Counted from the first letter of the stretch, positions 26,772 through 36,372 are shown. The stretch is DNA of 64,000 nt from Halorhabdus salina (GCF_013839425.1 NZ_JACDNP010000004.1:1-64000); one strand, 5' to 3'. Program-made: numbers and translations. Notes: generated by a model from the sequence alone, not told the origin.

Positions 26772-29336
26772 ATGACACCGGTCGAACGGTACGCGGCGTT
26801 CGTGACGACCCATAGCAAACTCGTCATCGCGCTCATGCTCGTCGCGACCCTGGTCGTCGGCGCGGGCGCGGGGAGCGTCGATTCGGGACTCACGATCGCG
26901 AGTTTCGAAAGCGATTCCCCCGAGGCCCAGGCGCTTTCCCGCATCGACGCGAACTTCACCACCGAGGGGGAGAACACGAGCGTCGTCCAGATCGTCGTTC
27001 GTGGGGAAGACGTCCTCTCGAAGCCCTCGCTGCTGGAAACGTTGCGCCTCCAGCAGGCCATCCGATCAGAGCCGGCCATCGAGGGAACGCTCAGGGAGCG
27101 CCAGCCGGTGGTCGGTGTCGCGAACATCGTCGTGACGACGGCGATGGCCGAAAACGAGTCCGGCGGAGCGACTGGCCCGCCAGACGGCTCACAGAGGATG
27201 CCTCCACTCGCGGCCCAGATCGAGCATCTCGACTCGATGTCACCCGAACGCGTCGAGGGAGTCGTCTCACGGGTACTCGATCCCGACCGGGAGTTCCAAG
27301 GGCCCACCGATCCATACTCGTTGCTCTCGACGGACTACGAGGCTGGCTCGACGACGGCGACCGGCCGCGTCCTATTCGTCTTCCAGAACACCGACGGCGC
27401 GGGGGGCGACGACCTCCCGACCGAACTGGTCGACGCCCAGTTCGCCATCGAGGAGCTGGCCGGCGAGACGCTCCAGACCGGCGAGAGCTTCGTCTTCGGA
27501 GCGGGGATCGTCAACGAGCGCTCGGCCCAGGCCACGGGCGAGAGTTTCGCGCTGATCTCGCCGATCGCCCTGCTGTTGCTCGTGACGATCCTGGGACTGG
27601 CCTATCGTGACGTACTGGACGTGCTCCTTGGACTGCTCGGCGTGGTTCTCGTCCTGGTCTGGATGGCTGGATTCATGGGCTGGGTCGGGATCGGCGTCAC
27701 GCAGATCCTGATCGCTGTCCCGTTCCTACTGATCGGCCTGTCGATCGACTACGCGTTGCACGTCGTCATGCGGTATCGCGAGGCCCAGCTCGACGAGGCC
27801 GACTGGACGCCCCAGTCAGCCATGCGTCGCGGGCTCGCGGGCGTCGTCGTTGCGATCGGGGCGGCGACGGTCACTACCGCGGTTGGGTTCGCCTCGAACG
27901 TCGTCAGCCCGATCACGTCGATTCAGGAGTTCGGGCTCGTCAGCGCCGCGGGGATCGTCTCAGCCTTTCTGGTCTTCGGCCTCTTTCTGCCACCCCTGAA
28001 AGTCGAACTCGACAGCCTTCTGCAACGGCTCGGGCTTTCACGGGAGAAACGCCCACTGGGACGGAGCGGCGTCGCGGGCCGCATCCTCGGAATCGGGGCC
28101 GACCTGGCACAGCGGGCTCCCGTCGCGGTCGTCATCGTGGCCATCCTGTTGAGCGCCGCCGGCGGCGTCGCCGCGATGGATATCGACACCTCGATCGATC
28201 AGGTGGATTTCCTGCCGACGGATTCCCCTGAGTGGATGGACTCACTCCCCGAGGGACTCCAGCCGGGTGACTACGATATCCGGGCCAACGCCATCTATCT
28301 CAACGAGCAGTTCGTCCAGTCCAGAGACCAATCGCGGGCGGCGTTCCTGATCGAAGGGCCGGTTACCGATCCGGGGACGCTCGATCGCCTCGTCGCCGGC
28401 GAGCGTGCCCTCTCGAACACGTCGACGGCCGTCAGACTGGCCGATAAGCGACTCCGCGTGACTGGCCCCATCGAGGCGATCGATCGCGTCGCCCGGCAAA
28501 ACGAGAGCGTCTCCCGTCTCGTCGCCGCGAACGATCCCGACGAGGATGGCGTTCCAGAGGAGAACCTCACGGCGATCTACGACGCCCTCTACGGCGCCGC
28601 CCCCGAGGAAGCGAGTGCCGTCTTCGCCCGGAACGACGACGAGTACACGGCCCTGCGGGTCTCGGTCGGCCTCGTCGGTGGGGCAGACACCGGCACCGTG
28701 ACGAGTGAAATGCGCGAGGTCGCCGAGACGATCGAGGGCGACTCGAACCTTCGGGTGACGGCCACCGGCCGGCCGATCGTTCAAGAACTCGTCCAGCGGG
28801 GCCTGCTGTCGACGCTCGTGTGGGGCTTCCTGCTGACGTTCGCGGTCATCACCGCGTTCCTGACGCTGATCTTCTGGCGTCGCTACGGGACGGCCTCGCT
28901 GGGTGCCGTCGTCATCGCGCCGGTCGTGCTCGCCCAGGCCTGGATCTTCGGGACGATGTACCTCGCGGGCATCTCCTTTAACACCGAGACGGCGATCGTC
29001 GCCTCGATCGGGATCGGAATCGGCGTCGACTACGCCATTCACATCGGCGAGCGATTCCTCGAAGAACGCCACCAACAGGGTGATCCGATCGCCGCACTCC
29101 GGCGAACCGTCCGGGGGACCGGCGGTGCGCTACTGGGGAGTGCAATCTCGACGGCCGGCGGGTTCGCCGTCCTCATGCTCGCGCTGGTCCCCTCGTTGCA
29201 GCGCTTTGGCTTCGTCACCGCGACGGCGATCGCCTACGCGTTCCTCGCGAGCGTGCTGGTCCTGCCGAGTTTGCTGGTGCTGTGGAGTCGCTACGTCGAC
29301 GGATCGTCGGTCGGTTCGGATCCGTCAGTCGAGTAA
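26772..29336 (+). CDS. RND-superfamily (MMPL/SSD) membrane transporter
   Basis: 854 aa from ATG 26772 (MTPVERYAAFVTTHSKLV). It has the RND duplication: one TM helix, a large extracellular domain, then a five-to-six-helix bundle, twice. The first bundle contains the sterol-sensing-like motif LIGLSIDYALHVVMRYRE and the second SIGIGIGVDYAIHIGERFLEER; the Asp-Tyr-Ala-(L/I)-His motif marks the proton-relay helix. Archaeal members are predicted to export hydrophobic compounds or lipids. The divergent TrmB regulator suggests induced expression. Confidence 0.88.
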   Translation: MTPVERYAAFVTTHSKLVIALMLVATLVVGAGAGSVDSGLTIASFESDSPEAQALSRIDANFTTEGENTSVVQIVVRGEDVLSKPSLLETLRLQQAIRSEPAIEGTLRERQPVVGVANIVVTTAMAENESGGATGPPDGSQRMPPLAAQIEHLDSMSPERVEGVVSRVLDPDREFQGPTDPYSLLSTDYEAGSTTATGRVLFVFQNTDGAGGDDLPTELVDAQFAIEELAGETLQTGESFVFGAGIVNERSAQATGESFALISPIALLLLVTILGLAYRDVLDVLLGLLGVVLVLVWMAGFMGWVGIGVTQILIAVPFLLIGLSIDYALHVVMRYREAQLDEADWTPQSAMRRGLAGVVVAIGAATVTTAVGFASNVVSPITSIQEFGLVSAAGIVSAFLVFGLFLPPLKVELDSLLQRLGLSREKRPLGRSGVAGRILGIGADLAQRAPVAVVIVAILLSAAGGVAAMDIDTSIDQVDFLPTDSPEWMDSLPEGLQPGDYDIRANAIYLNEQFVQSRDQSRAAFLIEGPVTDPGTLDRLVAGERALSNTSTAVRLADKRLRVTGPIEAIDRVARQNESVSRLVAANDPDEDGVPEENLTAIYDALYGAAPEEASAVFARNDDEYTALRVSVGLVGGADTGTVTSEMREVAETIEGDSNLRVTATGRPIVQELVQRGLLSTLVWGFLLTFAVITAFLTLIFWRRYGTASLGAVVIAPVVLAQAWIFGTMYLAGISFNTETAIVASIGIGIGVDYAIHIGERFLEERHQQGDPIAALRRTVRGTGGALLGSAISTAGGFAVLMLALVPSLQRFGFVTATAIAYAFLASVLVLPSLLVLWSRYVDGSSVGSDPSVE

Positions 29337-29353
29337 GCAGCAGGGACGGGACC

Positions 29354-29605
29354 CTACCGGCGGTAGTGATCGACGGTCCGGAACGCGACGTACAGGACGG
29401 CGTTGAGGACCCCTGTCAGCCAGAAGATAGCTCCGATATTCAGCCCAAAGACGCCGGGGTCGCTGGCCGCGACGACGTCGTCGAACAGCCAGCCGACCGC
29501 GACCGCGATGATTCCCCAGACGAGTAAGATCGAGGCGATCCGTGCACCTTCCTCGATATAATCAGTGATCGGTTTCGCATCTGTCGACGCCGGATTGAGC
29601 GACAT
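29354..29605 (-). CDS. Small two-TM membrane protein
   Basis: 83 aa from ATG 29605 (MSLNPASTDAKPITDYIEEG). Two hydrophobic helices (IASILLVWGIIAVAVGWLF and NIGAIFWLTGVLNAVLYVAF) are joined by a short DDVVAASDPGV loop. It converges with the RND gene. No family recognised. Confidence 0.65.
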   Translation of the reverse strand: MSLNPASTDAKPITDYIEEGARIASILLVWGIIAVAVGWLFDDVVAASDPGVFGLNIGAIFWLTGVLNAVLYVAFRTVDHYRR

Positions 29606-29648
29606 ACCCGCTCGTCCGTCGTCTGTGAAATAAGTCTTCCCCCGCCGT

Positions 29649-30662
29649 TCACAGTTGCTGGCCAAGTCGCCGCCCAGCGTCTAGACCAGTCTCCAGGGCC
29701 GCGTGGGTTCGCCCGGTCCCCGCCAGCCAGTCACCCGCGAGTCCGAGGTCGTGGTCAAGAGCGTACTCGAACAGCGCCGGATTGACGCGATCGCCCGGCA
29801 GCGCATGGGTGAATCGGTCGTGGTCCCACCAGTCAGGGTCGGCCAGGCGGTCGTCCTCGAGGAGTGTCGCCGCGTGGTCGGCTGCCGCCGCCGCAGCTGC
29901 TTCGGGCATCGCCTCCGGCCGGCCCGCGCTCCAGGCAGGACTCAACTGCACAATCAAGATTTCCTCGCCGTCAGGAACGTGGCCGGGTTTACACGACTCC
30001 CTGGAGAGCCAGCCAACGGCGTGCTCCTTGTCGGTGTTGACCAGCGCGTAGTATGGGACGTCGATCTCAAAGGGATAGTGCAGCGCCACCGAATCGATCG
30101 TCCGGTAGGACTGGCGACCTCGGGCCGCGATGAGTTGCTCGCGCACCTCGTCGTCCCAGTCGGCGTCCTCGAAGAGGTCCTCGCAGGTTGGTGGCGTCAC
30201 GACGAGCGCGTCGAACGAGTGGTCCTCGCCGCCGACGGTCACTCGCCAGCCGTCGTCAGTTCGCGCCAGGTGGTCGACCGGTGTTTGCTCGTGCACAGTG
30301 GCTCCGCTCGCGTCGAGATACGCCTCGACGATCGCGTCGATGCCGTTTCGCCCACTCAGTTTCCTGCCCTGATTCGGTCGGCCTTCCTCGATCGTCCCGT
30401 CGGCGTCGAAGATCCAGACGTCGCCGGTGGTTACGACCAGGTCGTCGCCGACGACCGACTGCAGTTGCGTGTCGACCTGGTCGTCCGGTGGGTCGACGTA
30501 GTTAGCCCCGTAATCGTAGACACACCCGTCCCGGGATCCCGAGACCATCCGCCCACCGATCGAGTCGGCCTCGAAGACCGTCACCTCGGCCCGATCCCGG
30601 AGGGCGTAAGCTGCACCGGCCCCAGCGATACCCGCGCCGACGACACAGACGTTGGGCGTCAC
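29649..30662 (-). CDS. FAD-dependent amine-oxidase/renalase-like oxidoreductase
   Basis: 337 aa. The N-terminal VVGAGIAGAGAAYALRDRAEV is the FAD-binding Rossmann motif, with the following FEADSIGGRM (the GG-R segment of flavin amine oxidases). NGIDAIVEAYLDASGATVHEQTPV is the central FAD region and GLAGDWLAGTGRTHAALETGL the C-terminal one. Length and layout fit the short renalase/desaturase-like members. Substrate unknown. It ends 44 nt before the start of the small two-TM gene. Confidence 0.8.
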   Translation of the reverse strand: MTPNVCVVGAGIAGAGAAYALRDRAEVTVFEADSIGGRMVSGSRDGCVYDYGANYVDPPDDQVDTQLQSVVGDDLVVTTGDVWIFDADGTIEEGRPNQGRKLSGRNGIDAIVEAYLDASGATVHEQTPVDHLARTDDGWRVTVGGEDHSFDALVVTPPTCEDLFEDADWDDEVREQLIAARGRQSYRTIDSVALHYPFEIDVPYYALVNTDKEHAVGWLSRESCKPGHVPDGEEILIVQLSPAWSAGRPEAMPEAAAAAAADHAATLLEDDRLADPDWWDHDRFTHALPGDRVNPALFEYALDHDLGLAGDWLAGTGRTHAALETGLDAGRRLGQQL

Positions 30663-30707
30663 GTCCCGGCATACGGGCGGCAGCGAATAAAGAAGCAGGG
30701 TGACAGC

Positions 30708-31475
30708 TCAGCTGTCGCTCGGCTCCGGTTCGAGGGCGACGAATTCGTGGCCCTTCTGGGCAAGGAGTTGCTGAGCCCGGTCGGTCGCCGACGGCGCAAC
30801 GAGAATCCCCCGGATCTTCCGGTCTGCGTGCAGATCACGGGCGAGGGCCTGGACGTACCGGTCGAGTTGCCCGACGGCGTCCGGGCCGACTCGGCGGCGC
30901 TTGAGTTCGACGACGACCGCCCGACCCGCCTCGTCTTCGCCGTAGATGTCGACCGCCCCGGCCGGCGTCTGCCGCTCGGTCGAGCGCGGCTCGAATCTCG
31001 GTTCGATCAGGTCAGGATTTGCGAGGACTCGCTCCCGGAGGTCTGCCTCGGTTCCCGAAAGCGAGAGGTCCTCCGGGTCGGTCACGTCGACGCGTGTGAC
31101 GTGCTGGATTTCCTCGAAGGTGACCTGAAGCTCCTCGTCGGGGCCGGTCCGGTGGCTCTCGATGTAGAGCCGGCCGTCGACGACTTCGACCTCGTGGGTC
31201 GATCCCGGTGGTTGCCAATTGACGGGCTGGTGACCCTCGTCAGTGTGGACGAGCGCAGTCCCATCCGGCTTGAGGATGAGAAGCCGCTCGCCGGGACCGA
31301 GCGTGCTCGTAGCACGCCCATCGTATTCGACCGTACATCGGCCGACGACAGTCACCATCTCGCCGTGGTCGACCCCACGGGCGATCCGCTGGCGAGCCCG
31401 CTCGTGTGATGGATCAACGACCGGCTTCCGATCCTCTCCGGCCGCCGATTCCTGGCTGGTCCCTGTCTCTGTCAC
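30708..31475 (-). CDS. nucS: Mismatch/branched-DNA endonuclease NucS (EndoMS)
   Basis: 255 aa. NucS/EndoMS cuts DNA at mismatches or branched structures and works with PCNA in non-MutS mismatch repair. The N-terminal beta domain (VVGRCTVEYDGRATSTLGPGERLLI) precedes the nuclease core, where GAVDIYGED and VVVELKRRR provide the catalytic D...E-x-K residues, followed by GQLDRYVQAL. A haloarchaeal extension of ~25 residues lies at the N-terminus. No C-terminal PIP box is evident. Confidence 0.92.
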   Translation of the reverse strand: MTETGTSQESAAGEDRKPVVDPSHERARQRIARGVDHGEMVTVVGRCTVEYDGRATSTLGPGERLLILKPDGTALVHTDEGHQPVNWQPPGSTHEVEVVDGRLYIESHRTGPDEELQVTFEEIQHVTRVDVTDPEDLSLSGTEADLRERVLANPDLIEPRFEPRSTERQTPAGAVDIYGEDEAGRAVVVELKRRRVGPDAVGQLDRYVQALARDLHADRKIRGILVAPSATDRAQQLLAQKGHEFVALEPEPSDS

Positions 31476-31521
31476 GCAGTTCGATAGCCGCCCCGATCAC
31501 AAAAGCGCCGCGTGTCGGCGC

Positions 31522-31998
31522 TCATCCACAGGGCCGACGGCCGATGACTTGCTCGCGGTCACGTACACGGCGGTCGATCCCTGCCAGCAGTCGCCGACGT
31601 GCACACGCCCGTGACAGCTCGCCGGCGCGGACCGCATCGGCGACGCTCCGCTTTGCGGCGCGACACCACGACCGGAGGGTGGCCCCGTCGCTGGCCGACC
31701 GGATCGCGACGACGACCCCATCACCTCGCGGATCGGCGGCCCGCTCGTCGATCATCGGTTCGAGCGCCAGCCAACAAGCGAGAAACGGGGTCCATTCGCC
31801 CCCCGACCAGCGGTAGACGCCTTCGAAGTGGGCGAAATCAAGCGATTCGACGACCGCTCGAAACGAGTCGACAGGACAGCCCCCGTCATCCGTCGATCGC
31901 CAGCCGTTGGGTGGCTTCTCTCGGTCTTCGACCCACTTCGTCTCGGTACAGTTCCATCCGTTATCGGTAGCCACTGCGACGAGTGCCCGATCGCTCAT
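31522..31998 (-). CDS. Conserved hypothetical haloarchaeal protein
   Basis: 158 aa. Starts MSDRALVAVATDNGWNCTET and contains a tryptophan-rich central part (FEGVYRWSGGEWTPFLACWLALEP) and a basic C-terminal third (RRLLAGIDRRVRDREQVIGRR). The high Arg content at the end is atypical for this genome, so the 3' portion may be poorly conserved. It lies 46 nt upstream of nucS in the same direction. No function is evident. Confidence 0.55.
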   Translation of the reverse strand: MSDRALVAVATDNGWNCTETKWVEDREKPPNGWRSTDDGGCPVDSFRAVVESLDFAHFEGVYRWSGGEWTPFLACWLALEPMIDERAADPRGDGVVVAIRSASDGATLRSWCRAAKRSVADAVRAGELSRACARRRLLAGIDRRVRDREQVIGRRPCG

Positions 31999-32142
31999 CG
32001 TCGATCCGCTCCTCGATCGTTGCTCATCGACTCACCACGTGGCGATGGGTCCGTTCCGGTATTTGAAGGGGCGGGCGGGACCAAGGACGAGGGAAGTCAT
32101 TCGGCGTGGCCTATTTGAAGACGGATCACCTTGGGGCAGTAG

Positions 32143-33264
32143 ATGCTGGAAGACGACTTCGGCCGCGAACTGACCGGATTGCGGGTGTCGCTGACCGACC
32201 GGTGTAATTTCGACTGTGTGTACTGTCACAACGAAGGGTTAGGCGACACGCGCGGGCCGATGGCCCCCGGGGAAGACGAACTTTCGACCGACGAGGTGGT
32301 TCGCGTGATCGAGGTCGCTGTCGAGCACGGCATCGAGGCCGTGAAGTTCACTGGCGGCGAGCCGATGCTCCGGGCTGATCTCGCTGAAATCGTCCGCCGG
32401 ACACCTGACGGCGCCGAGACTTCGATAACGACCAACGGCACGTTCCTTCCCGATCGGGCTGGGGACCTGGCCGATGCCGGCCTCGAACGGGTCAACGTTT
32501 CACAGGACGCCCTCGATCCAGCGGATTTCGCGACGCTCACCCAGTCCGGGGCCTACGATCAGGTCCTCGACGGCGTCGAGGCCGCACTCGATGCGGGTCT
32601 CGCGCCGGTGAAGCTCAACATGGTCGTTTTCGAGCACACTGCCGGGTACGTCCCGGAGATGGTCGAGCACGTGGCCGACAACGACGGCCTGCGCCTGCAA
32701 CTGATCGAGTACATGCCCGAACTCGCCGGCCGCCCGGAGTGGGCGATCGATATCGATCGCGTCCACGAGTGGCTGGCCGAGCAGGCACAGACGGTACAAA
32801 ACCGTGAGATGCACCACCGGACGCGCTACTGGATCGACGGCGAACCAAATGACGCCGAGTGCGGCCTCGTCGAGGTTGTCGACCCCGTTGGAAACACGGA
32901 GTTCTGTGAGAACTGCCACCGCGTCCGGGTCACTCACGACGGCTATCTCAAGGGCTGTCTCAACCGCAACGACGACCTGCGCTCGCTCGGTGATTGTTCG
33001 CGTGCGGCCATCGAGACGGCCCTGCGGGACACCGTCGCCGAGCGCATCCCCTACTACGGCGAATACCTGATCGAGAACGACGATGGTGAGTGGGTGCCCA
33101 ATCCTGCCTACGAGGGAACGAGTGGGGATCGTGCCCCGTACGAGTATGCGGGCGAAGCCGAGACCGTGGAGTCGACTGATGCTGAATTGGAGTCGAGCGG
33201 GACGGAAGGTGGGCAGGCGGCGACCGACGGTGGCGATCCCGCGTCCGATATCGGCGATGACTGA
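32143..33264 (+). CDS. moaA: GTP 3',8-cyclase MoaA
   Basis: 373 aa. First enzyme of molybdenum-cofactor biosynthesis, a radical SAM protein with two 4Fe-4S clusters. The AdoMet cluster motif CNFDCVYC is near residue 24; the GTP-binding C-terminal cluster comes from [29 protein letters not shown] is the GGEP motif. Beyond residue ~310 there is an acidic, low-complexity tail of ~60 residues that replaces the usual terminal Gly-Gly, as in other haloarchaea. Leaderless start expected; the nitrogen-respiration genes nearby could use its product if a nitrate reductase exists elsewhere. Confidence 0.9.
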   Translation: MLEDDFGRELTGLRVSLTDRCNFDCVYCHNEGLGDTRGPMAPGEDELSTDEVVRVIEVAVEHGIEAVKFTGGEPMLRADLAEIVRRTPDGAETSITTNGTFLPDRAGDLADAGLERVNVSQDALDPADFATLTQSGAYDQVLDGVEAALDAGLAPVKLNMVVFEHTAGYVPEMVEHVADNDGLRLQLIEYMPELAGRPEWAIDIDRVHEWLAEQAQTVQNREMHHRTRYWIDGEPNDAECGLVEVVDPVGNTEFCENCHRVRVTHDGYLKGCLNRNDDLRSLGDCSRAAIETALRDTVAERIPYYGEYLIENDDGEWVPNPAYEGTSGDRAPYEYAGEAETVESTDAELESSGTEGGQAATDGGDPASDIGDD

Positions 33265-33417
33265 GACGGATTCCGCTCGGTCCGTTCCGAATCGACCGCC
33301 CGCTGTCTGGCGGTCGATTCGGTAGACAGTGAGCCCAATCAGTATGTCCGCAGTCTCGGATCGTCTCCTCGACGAGGAATCAATCCCTTGAAGTCACCCG
33401 CGAGCTACGATCTTCGT

Positions 33418-33582
33418 ATGAGCGATTGTCCAGAGTGTGGGGCCGAAGTTTCCCTGCACGACAGCGTCGAAGTCGGAGAGATCGTCGACTGTGCCACCTG
33501 CGGTGCGGAACTGGAAGTCGTCGCCGTCGATCCGGCGACGCTCGAACCCGCCCCGGAACTGGAAGAAGACTGGGGCGAGTAA
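33418..33582 (+). CDS. lysW: LysW/ArgW amino-group carrier protein
   Basis: 54 aa from ATG 33418 (MSDCPECGAEVSLHDSVEVG). Two zinc-binding pairs (CPEC and CATC) precede an acidic tail ending EEDWGE, the invariant LysW C-terminus whose final glutamate carries the substrate amino group during lysine or arginine biosynthesis. The usual neighbours (argX/lysX, argB, argC, argD) are not in this window, so it works with enzymes encoded elsewhere. Confidence 0.9.
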   Translation: MSDCPECGAEVSLHDSVEVGEIVDCATCGAELEVVAVDPATLEPAPELEEDWGE

Positions 33583-33612
33583 CGTCGCCGATTTTTCGGC
33601 AGCCAACAGCCG

Positions 33613-33900
33613 TTAGTCGTCGGCGTCCCAGACGAGTGTGACCGTCACGTCGTCCATCTCGACCGTCTCGTAGGTCAGGCCACGATCGTCGAGTTTCGGG
33701 TAGAGGTGCTGGGGTGTGCGGTCGTTGTACTGGACCAGAATTTCGTCACCAGACAGCTCAGCACTGGCCTCCAGTGTCTTCCGGAGTGGCTTTGGCGGCC
33801 CAAGCGTCCGAACGTCAAGTTCGACGACCGAGGACGCGTCCGGCGCGTCGCTTGCGTCCAGGAAGTCCTCAAGCGCCACGCCGGCGGGCGCGTCGCTCAT
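33613..33900 (-). CDS. DUF2249 protein
   Basis: 95 aa. The DUF2249 features are VVELDVRTLGPPKPLRKTLEA (Asp-Val-Arg then PP), SGDEILVQYNDRTPQHLYPKL and a C-terminal beta strand. This TusA-like alpha/beta domain is frequently found beside anaerobic and denitrification genes. Its start overlaps the stop of the upstream gene (ATGA), so it is the second gene of a two-gene unit under the box at 34446. Confidence 0.88.
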   Translation of the reverse strand: MSDAPAGVALEDFLDASDAPDASSVVELDVRTLGPPKPLRKTLEASAELSGDEILVQYNDRTPQHLYPKLDDRGLTYETVEMDDVTVTLVWDADD

Positions 33901-34409
33901 GCTGATTCCTCCTGTAACGCGTCGGGGCCGGGCACCTCACCCGTCGCTTCGAGCTGTTCTTCCAGACGCTGCAGGTCGGCATTCAGCGACTCACTCTCGT
34001 TGTGCATCTCGGCGACACGGACGCGAACGAGGTCGTAGTCGTGTCGATCCGCGAGACCGTTCCAGGCCCGGAACGCCCCGATCGCCAGGGAGTTGCCCGC
34101 CGGACAGAACTCCGTGGTTGGAGTGAACTCTGCTAACAACACGCCCGGTTCCTCGGTCGACTCAGCGTAGCGGAACCCGGCCTCGGGATGGCGCGTATCG
34201 AGATTCAACTTCGCCAGGTTGTACCCGAACGTGACGTCGTAGACACCACGTTCCTCGAAGACGTCCCAGGTCTGGTTGTGGAAGGCGACGTGATCCTCGT
34301 CCGTGAGTACGTCGTGTCCAGCCAGGAACGAGCCGGGAGCGGGCACGTGGTCCGGAATAAATGTATTCTCGGCGTCGAACGTGTCGCCGGTAGAACCGAG
34401 TCGCTTCAT
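33897..34409 (-). CDS. Haloarchaeal protein of the DUF2249 operon
   Basis: 170 aa starting at ATG 34409. Characteristic sequences are IPDHVPAPGSFLAGHDVLT, GYNLAKLNLDTRHPEAGFRY and AEFTPTTEFCPAGNSLAIGAF. The last resembles the TPTxxxCP motif of PaaD/MIP18-like iron-sulfur maturation proteins, so a role in cofactor assembly for anaerobic enzymes is possible (inference). It is the first gene of the unit; a CGAA-N4-TTCG box lies 39 nt upstream of the start. Confidence 0.75.
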   Translation of the reverse strand: MKRLGSTGDTFDAENTFIPDHVPAPGSFLAGHDVLTDEDHVAFHNQTWDVFEERGVYDVTFGYNLAKLNLDTRHPEAGFRYAESTEEPGVLLAEFTPTTEFCPAGNSLAIGAFRAWNGLADRHDYDLVRVRVAEMHNESESLNADLQRLEEQLEATGEVPGPDALQEESA

Positions 34410-34445
34410 ACGCAGTTATTGAGGAGTGGTTCCCCCCAGCCTTTG

Positions 34446-34460
34446 TGCCGAATATGTTCG
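34446..34460 (-). promoter_or_regulatory. NarO-type box upstream of the DUF2249 unit
   Basis: On the minus strand this reads CGAACATATTCGGCA, with the semi-palindrome CGAA-N4-TTCG at 34449-34460. Its end is 39 nt from the ATG at 34409. The same 15-mer recurs before the NnrS-like gene and nirK at equal distance and orientation. This consensus is known from promoters controlled by the haloarchaeal anaerobic regulator NarO/DmsR. Confidence 0.75.
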
Positions 34461-34491
34461 CCACATCCGTGCGAGTAGAGATCCGGATTCG

Positions 34492-35835
34492 TCACTCGGC
34501 GACGTCGGCATCCGAGCCCAGCGACAGCGAGGGCCACAGGAGGCTCGCCAGCGAGTGCGTGCTGTGGCGGTGGACCGTCAGCGTCAGGTTGACTGCGAGG
34601 ACAGCCACGCCGCCAGCAAACAGTAGCGTCACCGCTTGCAGAGCGATCGTTGGGGTGTCGAACGCGGCGACAGCCACCTGTCCAATGGTCCCCACGAGCA
34701 GGAGGATGAAGTCCACCCGGGCGAGGCGAGGGTCGTACATCTCCTCGACCATGGGGACCGGCTCGTACCCGATCTTGTCGCTGTAGGTTCGTACCCAGAT
34801 CAGGAACGGGACGATGTGATACAACGTCCCGAAGACGACGAACCCGAGCACGCCAAGCAACAGGAGCGGCTCGCTAGCAGCCGTACCTACTACCGTCAAC
34901 CGGTCGGTCGGGTTCGCAAGCCAGGCCGGGAACGTCAGGGCCGCCCATCCAAGCAGCGCGACGGCAACGACGGCGTATCGCAGGAGGACCGGCGAGAGTT
35001 CCGTCTGTGCCCGGAGCAGCTTTCGCGCGAGGAACGCGCCGACGAGAGCGAGCGAGCCGACCACGAGGACGACACCGATCCGGGCGAGCAACGTCTCGCC
35101 CAGCAGCCGACCCACGGCGAGGAGTCCGACACCGACCGGGTAGGCCAGGAGTTCGACCTGCTTTATCGCGCGATCCACGCCGTCGTCGTCAACCTGGGTG
35201 AACATTTCTCCAAGCTGGTAGAGCGCCCCAACCACTGTCAGCAACACCGCCCCGAAGACGGCGATGGTCGCGTGGGCACTCGCGACGCCCACCCGGGTGA
35301 TCGCGAGGTCGCCGAACAGCACCATCGTGTAATCAAGCGAGAGGAAGTACCCAAGCAGGGTCAACACGACGAAGGCACCCAGCGCGAGCGCGAAGTGGAT
35401 CTCGGTCACGTCGAACGGTCGCGCTCGGGCGAGCGTCCGGGCGATATTGTAGACGAACACCCAGAAGCCGGCGACCAGCAGGGTCCCCGCGACGTGCAAC
35501 ATGGCCAGTTCGACGGTCAGAAAGGCGGCGACGAACCCGACCAGGCCGGCGACGACCAGCCAGACCTGGAGGACGCTCAATCGCCGGGAGTAAAGCGAGA
35601 CCCCCGACCAGACAGGGACGAACTGAGTCATCGAGCCCATGATCGTCACGCCGACGAACCCGGCCAGAAACAAGTGGCGCACCGCTAACTCGGAGAGGCC
35701 GACCGGCTCGGTCACTGTCGCGCTCGCAAGCAGCTGCCCAATCAACAGCAGGGCAACGGCAAGGAGAACGTGTTGCAACGGTACTGCCAACGGCGGCCCT
35801 CGATCGGTATCGACGTCCTCAGTGATCGCTCGCAT
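34492..35835 (-). CDS. NnrS-like 12-TM heme/copper membrane protein
   Basis: 447 aa with about twelve TM helices. Conserved His residues lie in membrane segments (VRHLFLAGFVGVTIMGSMTQ, AMLHVAGTLLVAGFW, TRVGVASAHATIAVFG, LYHIVPFLIWVRTYSDK), an arrangement like the heme-copper oxidase/NnrS class. Such proteins accompany denitrification and nitric oxide metabolism. Regulation supports this: an identical NarO-type box to that of nirK lies 38 nt upstream of the start. Whether it binds metal or only senses NO is unknown. Confidence 0.72.
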   Translation of the reverse strand: MRAITEDVDTDRGPPLAVPLQHVLLAVALLLIGQLLASATVTEPVGLSELAVRHLFLAGFVGVTIMGSMTQFVPVWSGVSLYSRRLSVLQVWLVVAGLVGFVAAFLTVELAMLHVAGTLLVAGFWVFVYNIARTLARARPFDVTEIHFALALGAFVVLTLLGYFLSLDYTMVLFGDLAITRVGVASAHATIAVFGAVLLTVVGALYQLGEMFTQVDDDGVDRAIKQVELLAYPVGVGLLAVGRLLGETLLARIGVVLVVGSLALVGAFLARKLLRAQTELSPVLLRYAVVAVALLGWAALTFPAWLANPTDRLTVVGTAASEPLLLLGVLGFVVFGTLYHIVPFLIWVRTYSDKIGYEPVPMVEEMYDPRLARVDFILLLVGTIGQVAVAAFDTPTIALQAVTLLFAGGVAVLAVNLTLTVHRHSTHSLASLLWPSLSLGSDADVAE

Positions 35836-35870
35836 ACGTTCCCGTTCGATTTCCCCCTCCCTGCCACCGT

Positions 35871-35885
35871 TGCCGAATATGTTCG
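35871..35885 (-). promoter_or_regulatory. NarO-type box upstream of the NnrS-like gene
   Basis: Minus-strand CGAACATATTCGGCA, 38 nt before ATG 35835. It directly abuts the stop codon of the next upstream gene (35887), so the whole promoter sits in a 50-bp gap. Identical in all 15 bases to the boxes at 34446 and 45850. Confidence 0.75.
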
Positions 35886-35886
35886 C

Positions 35887-36177
35887 TTACTCGACGGCAG
35901 ATTCGGCAGGTGCGTCGATCTCGACGCTGGGCTCGTCGGGCGTCGAATCAGTGTCACGCTCCAACAGGAGTCCCGTGAGTCCGGCGGCGATCATGCCGAC
36001 GCCGGCGGCCCGGACAGCTCTGAGGTACCAGTCTCGGGCTTCGAGATCGCCGGGATTCTCGAACCCAGACAGCCACGTCCGGATTGAGAGGTTGAGGAGC
36101 TGTTTCGGCAAGAGGGCGGTGAGGAGCCCGTGCAGTGCGATCCAGGCGTAGCCAAGGCGGCGCAGTTTCCGGAACAT
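35887..36177 (-). CDS. Small two-TM membrane protein upstream of the NnrS-like gene
   Basis: 96 aa from ATG 36177 (MFRKLRRLGYAWIALHG; the ATG directly before it is also possible). Two hydrophobic helices (WIALHGLLTALLPKQLL and AVRAAGVGMIAAGLTGLLL) and an acidic C-terminal tail. The segment FENPGDLEARDWYLRAVRAAG may be a membrane-surface helix. It lies 51 nt upstream of the NnrS-like gene in the same direction, but that gene has its own box. Function unknown. Confidence 0.65.
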   Translation of the reverse strand: MFRKLRRLGYAWIALHGLLTALLPKQLLNLSIRTWLSGFENPGDLEARDWYLRAVRAAGVGMIAAGLTGLLLERDTDSTPDEPSVEIDAPAESAVE

Positions 36178-36372
36178 CACCTGGTAATTCGGACTGGAGT
36201 GACCTGAACCTGTGGGTGTCGATGCCGTTCCCGGACAGGTACGGTGCCGAATATCCGGCGGACGGACACCCTTCGGACGTGACCGTCGTTCCGAATCAGA
36301 TCACGAAGGAGACGTTTCAGGACTGCGGTCCCCCTCGTATCGCGGCAACGGACCCAGGACCCCACAGCGTTC

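Noticed and set aside
29703..31409. Open frame of 568 codons on the plus strand
   Set aside because: It is antisense to the FAD oxidoreductase and nucS genes, lacks any recognisable motif and reflects the high third-position GC that keeps the opposite strand open.
36245..36254. Half of the NarO-type box (TGCCGAATAT) upstream of the small two-TM gene
   Set aside because: Only the ATATTCGGCA half matches; the CGAA arm is missing and the distance to the start (about 65 nt) differs from the 37-39 nt of the three complete boxes.
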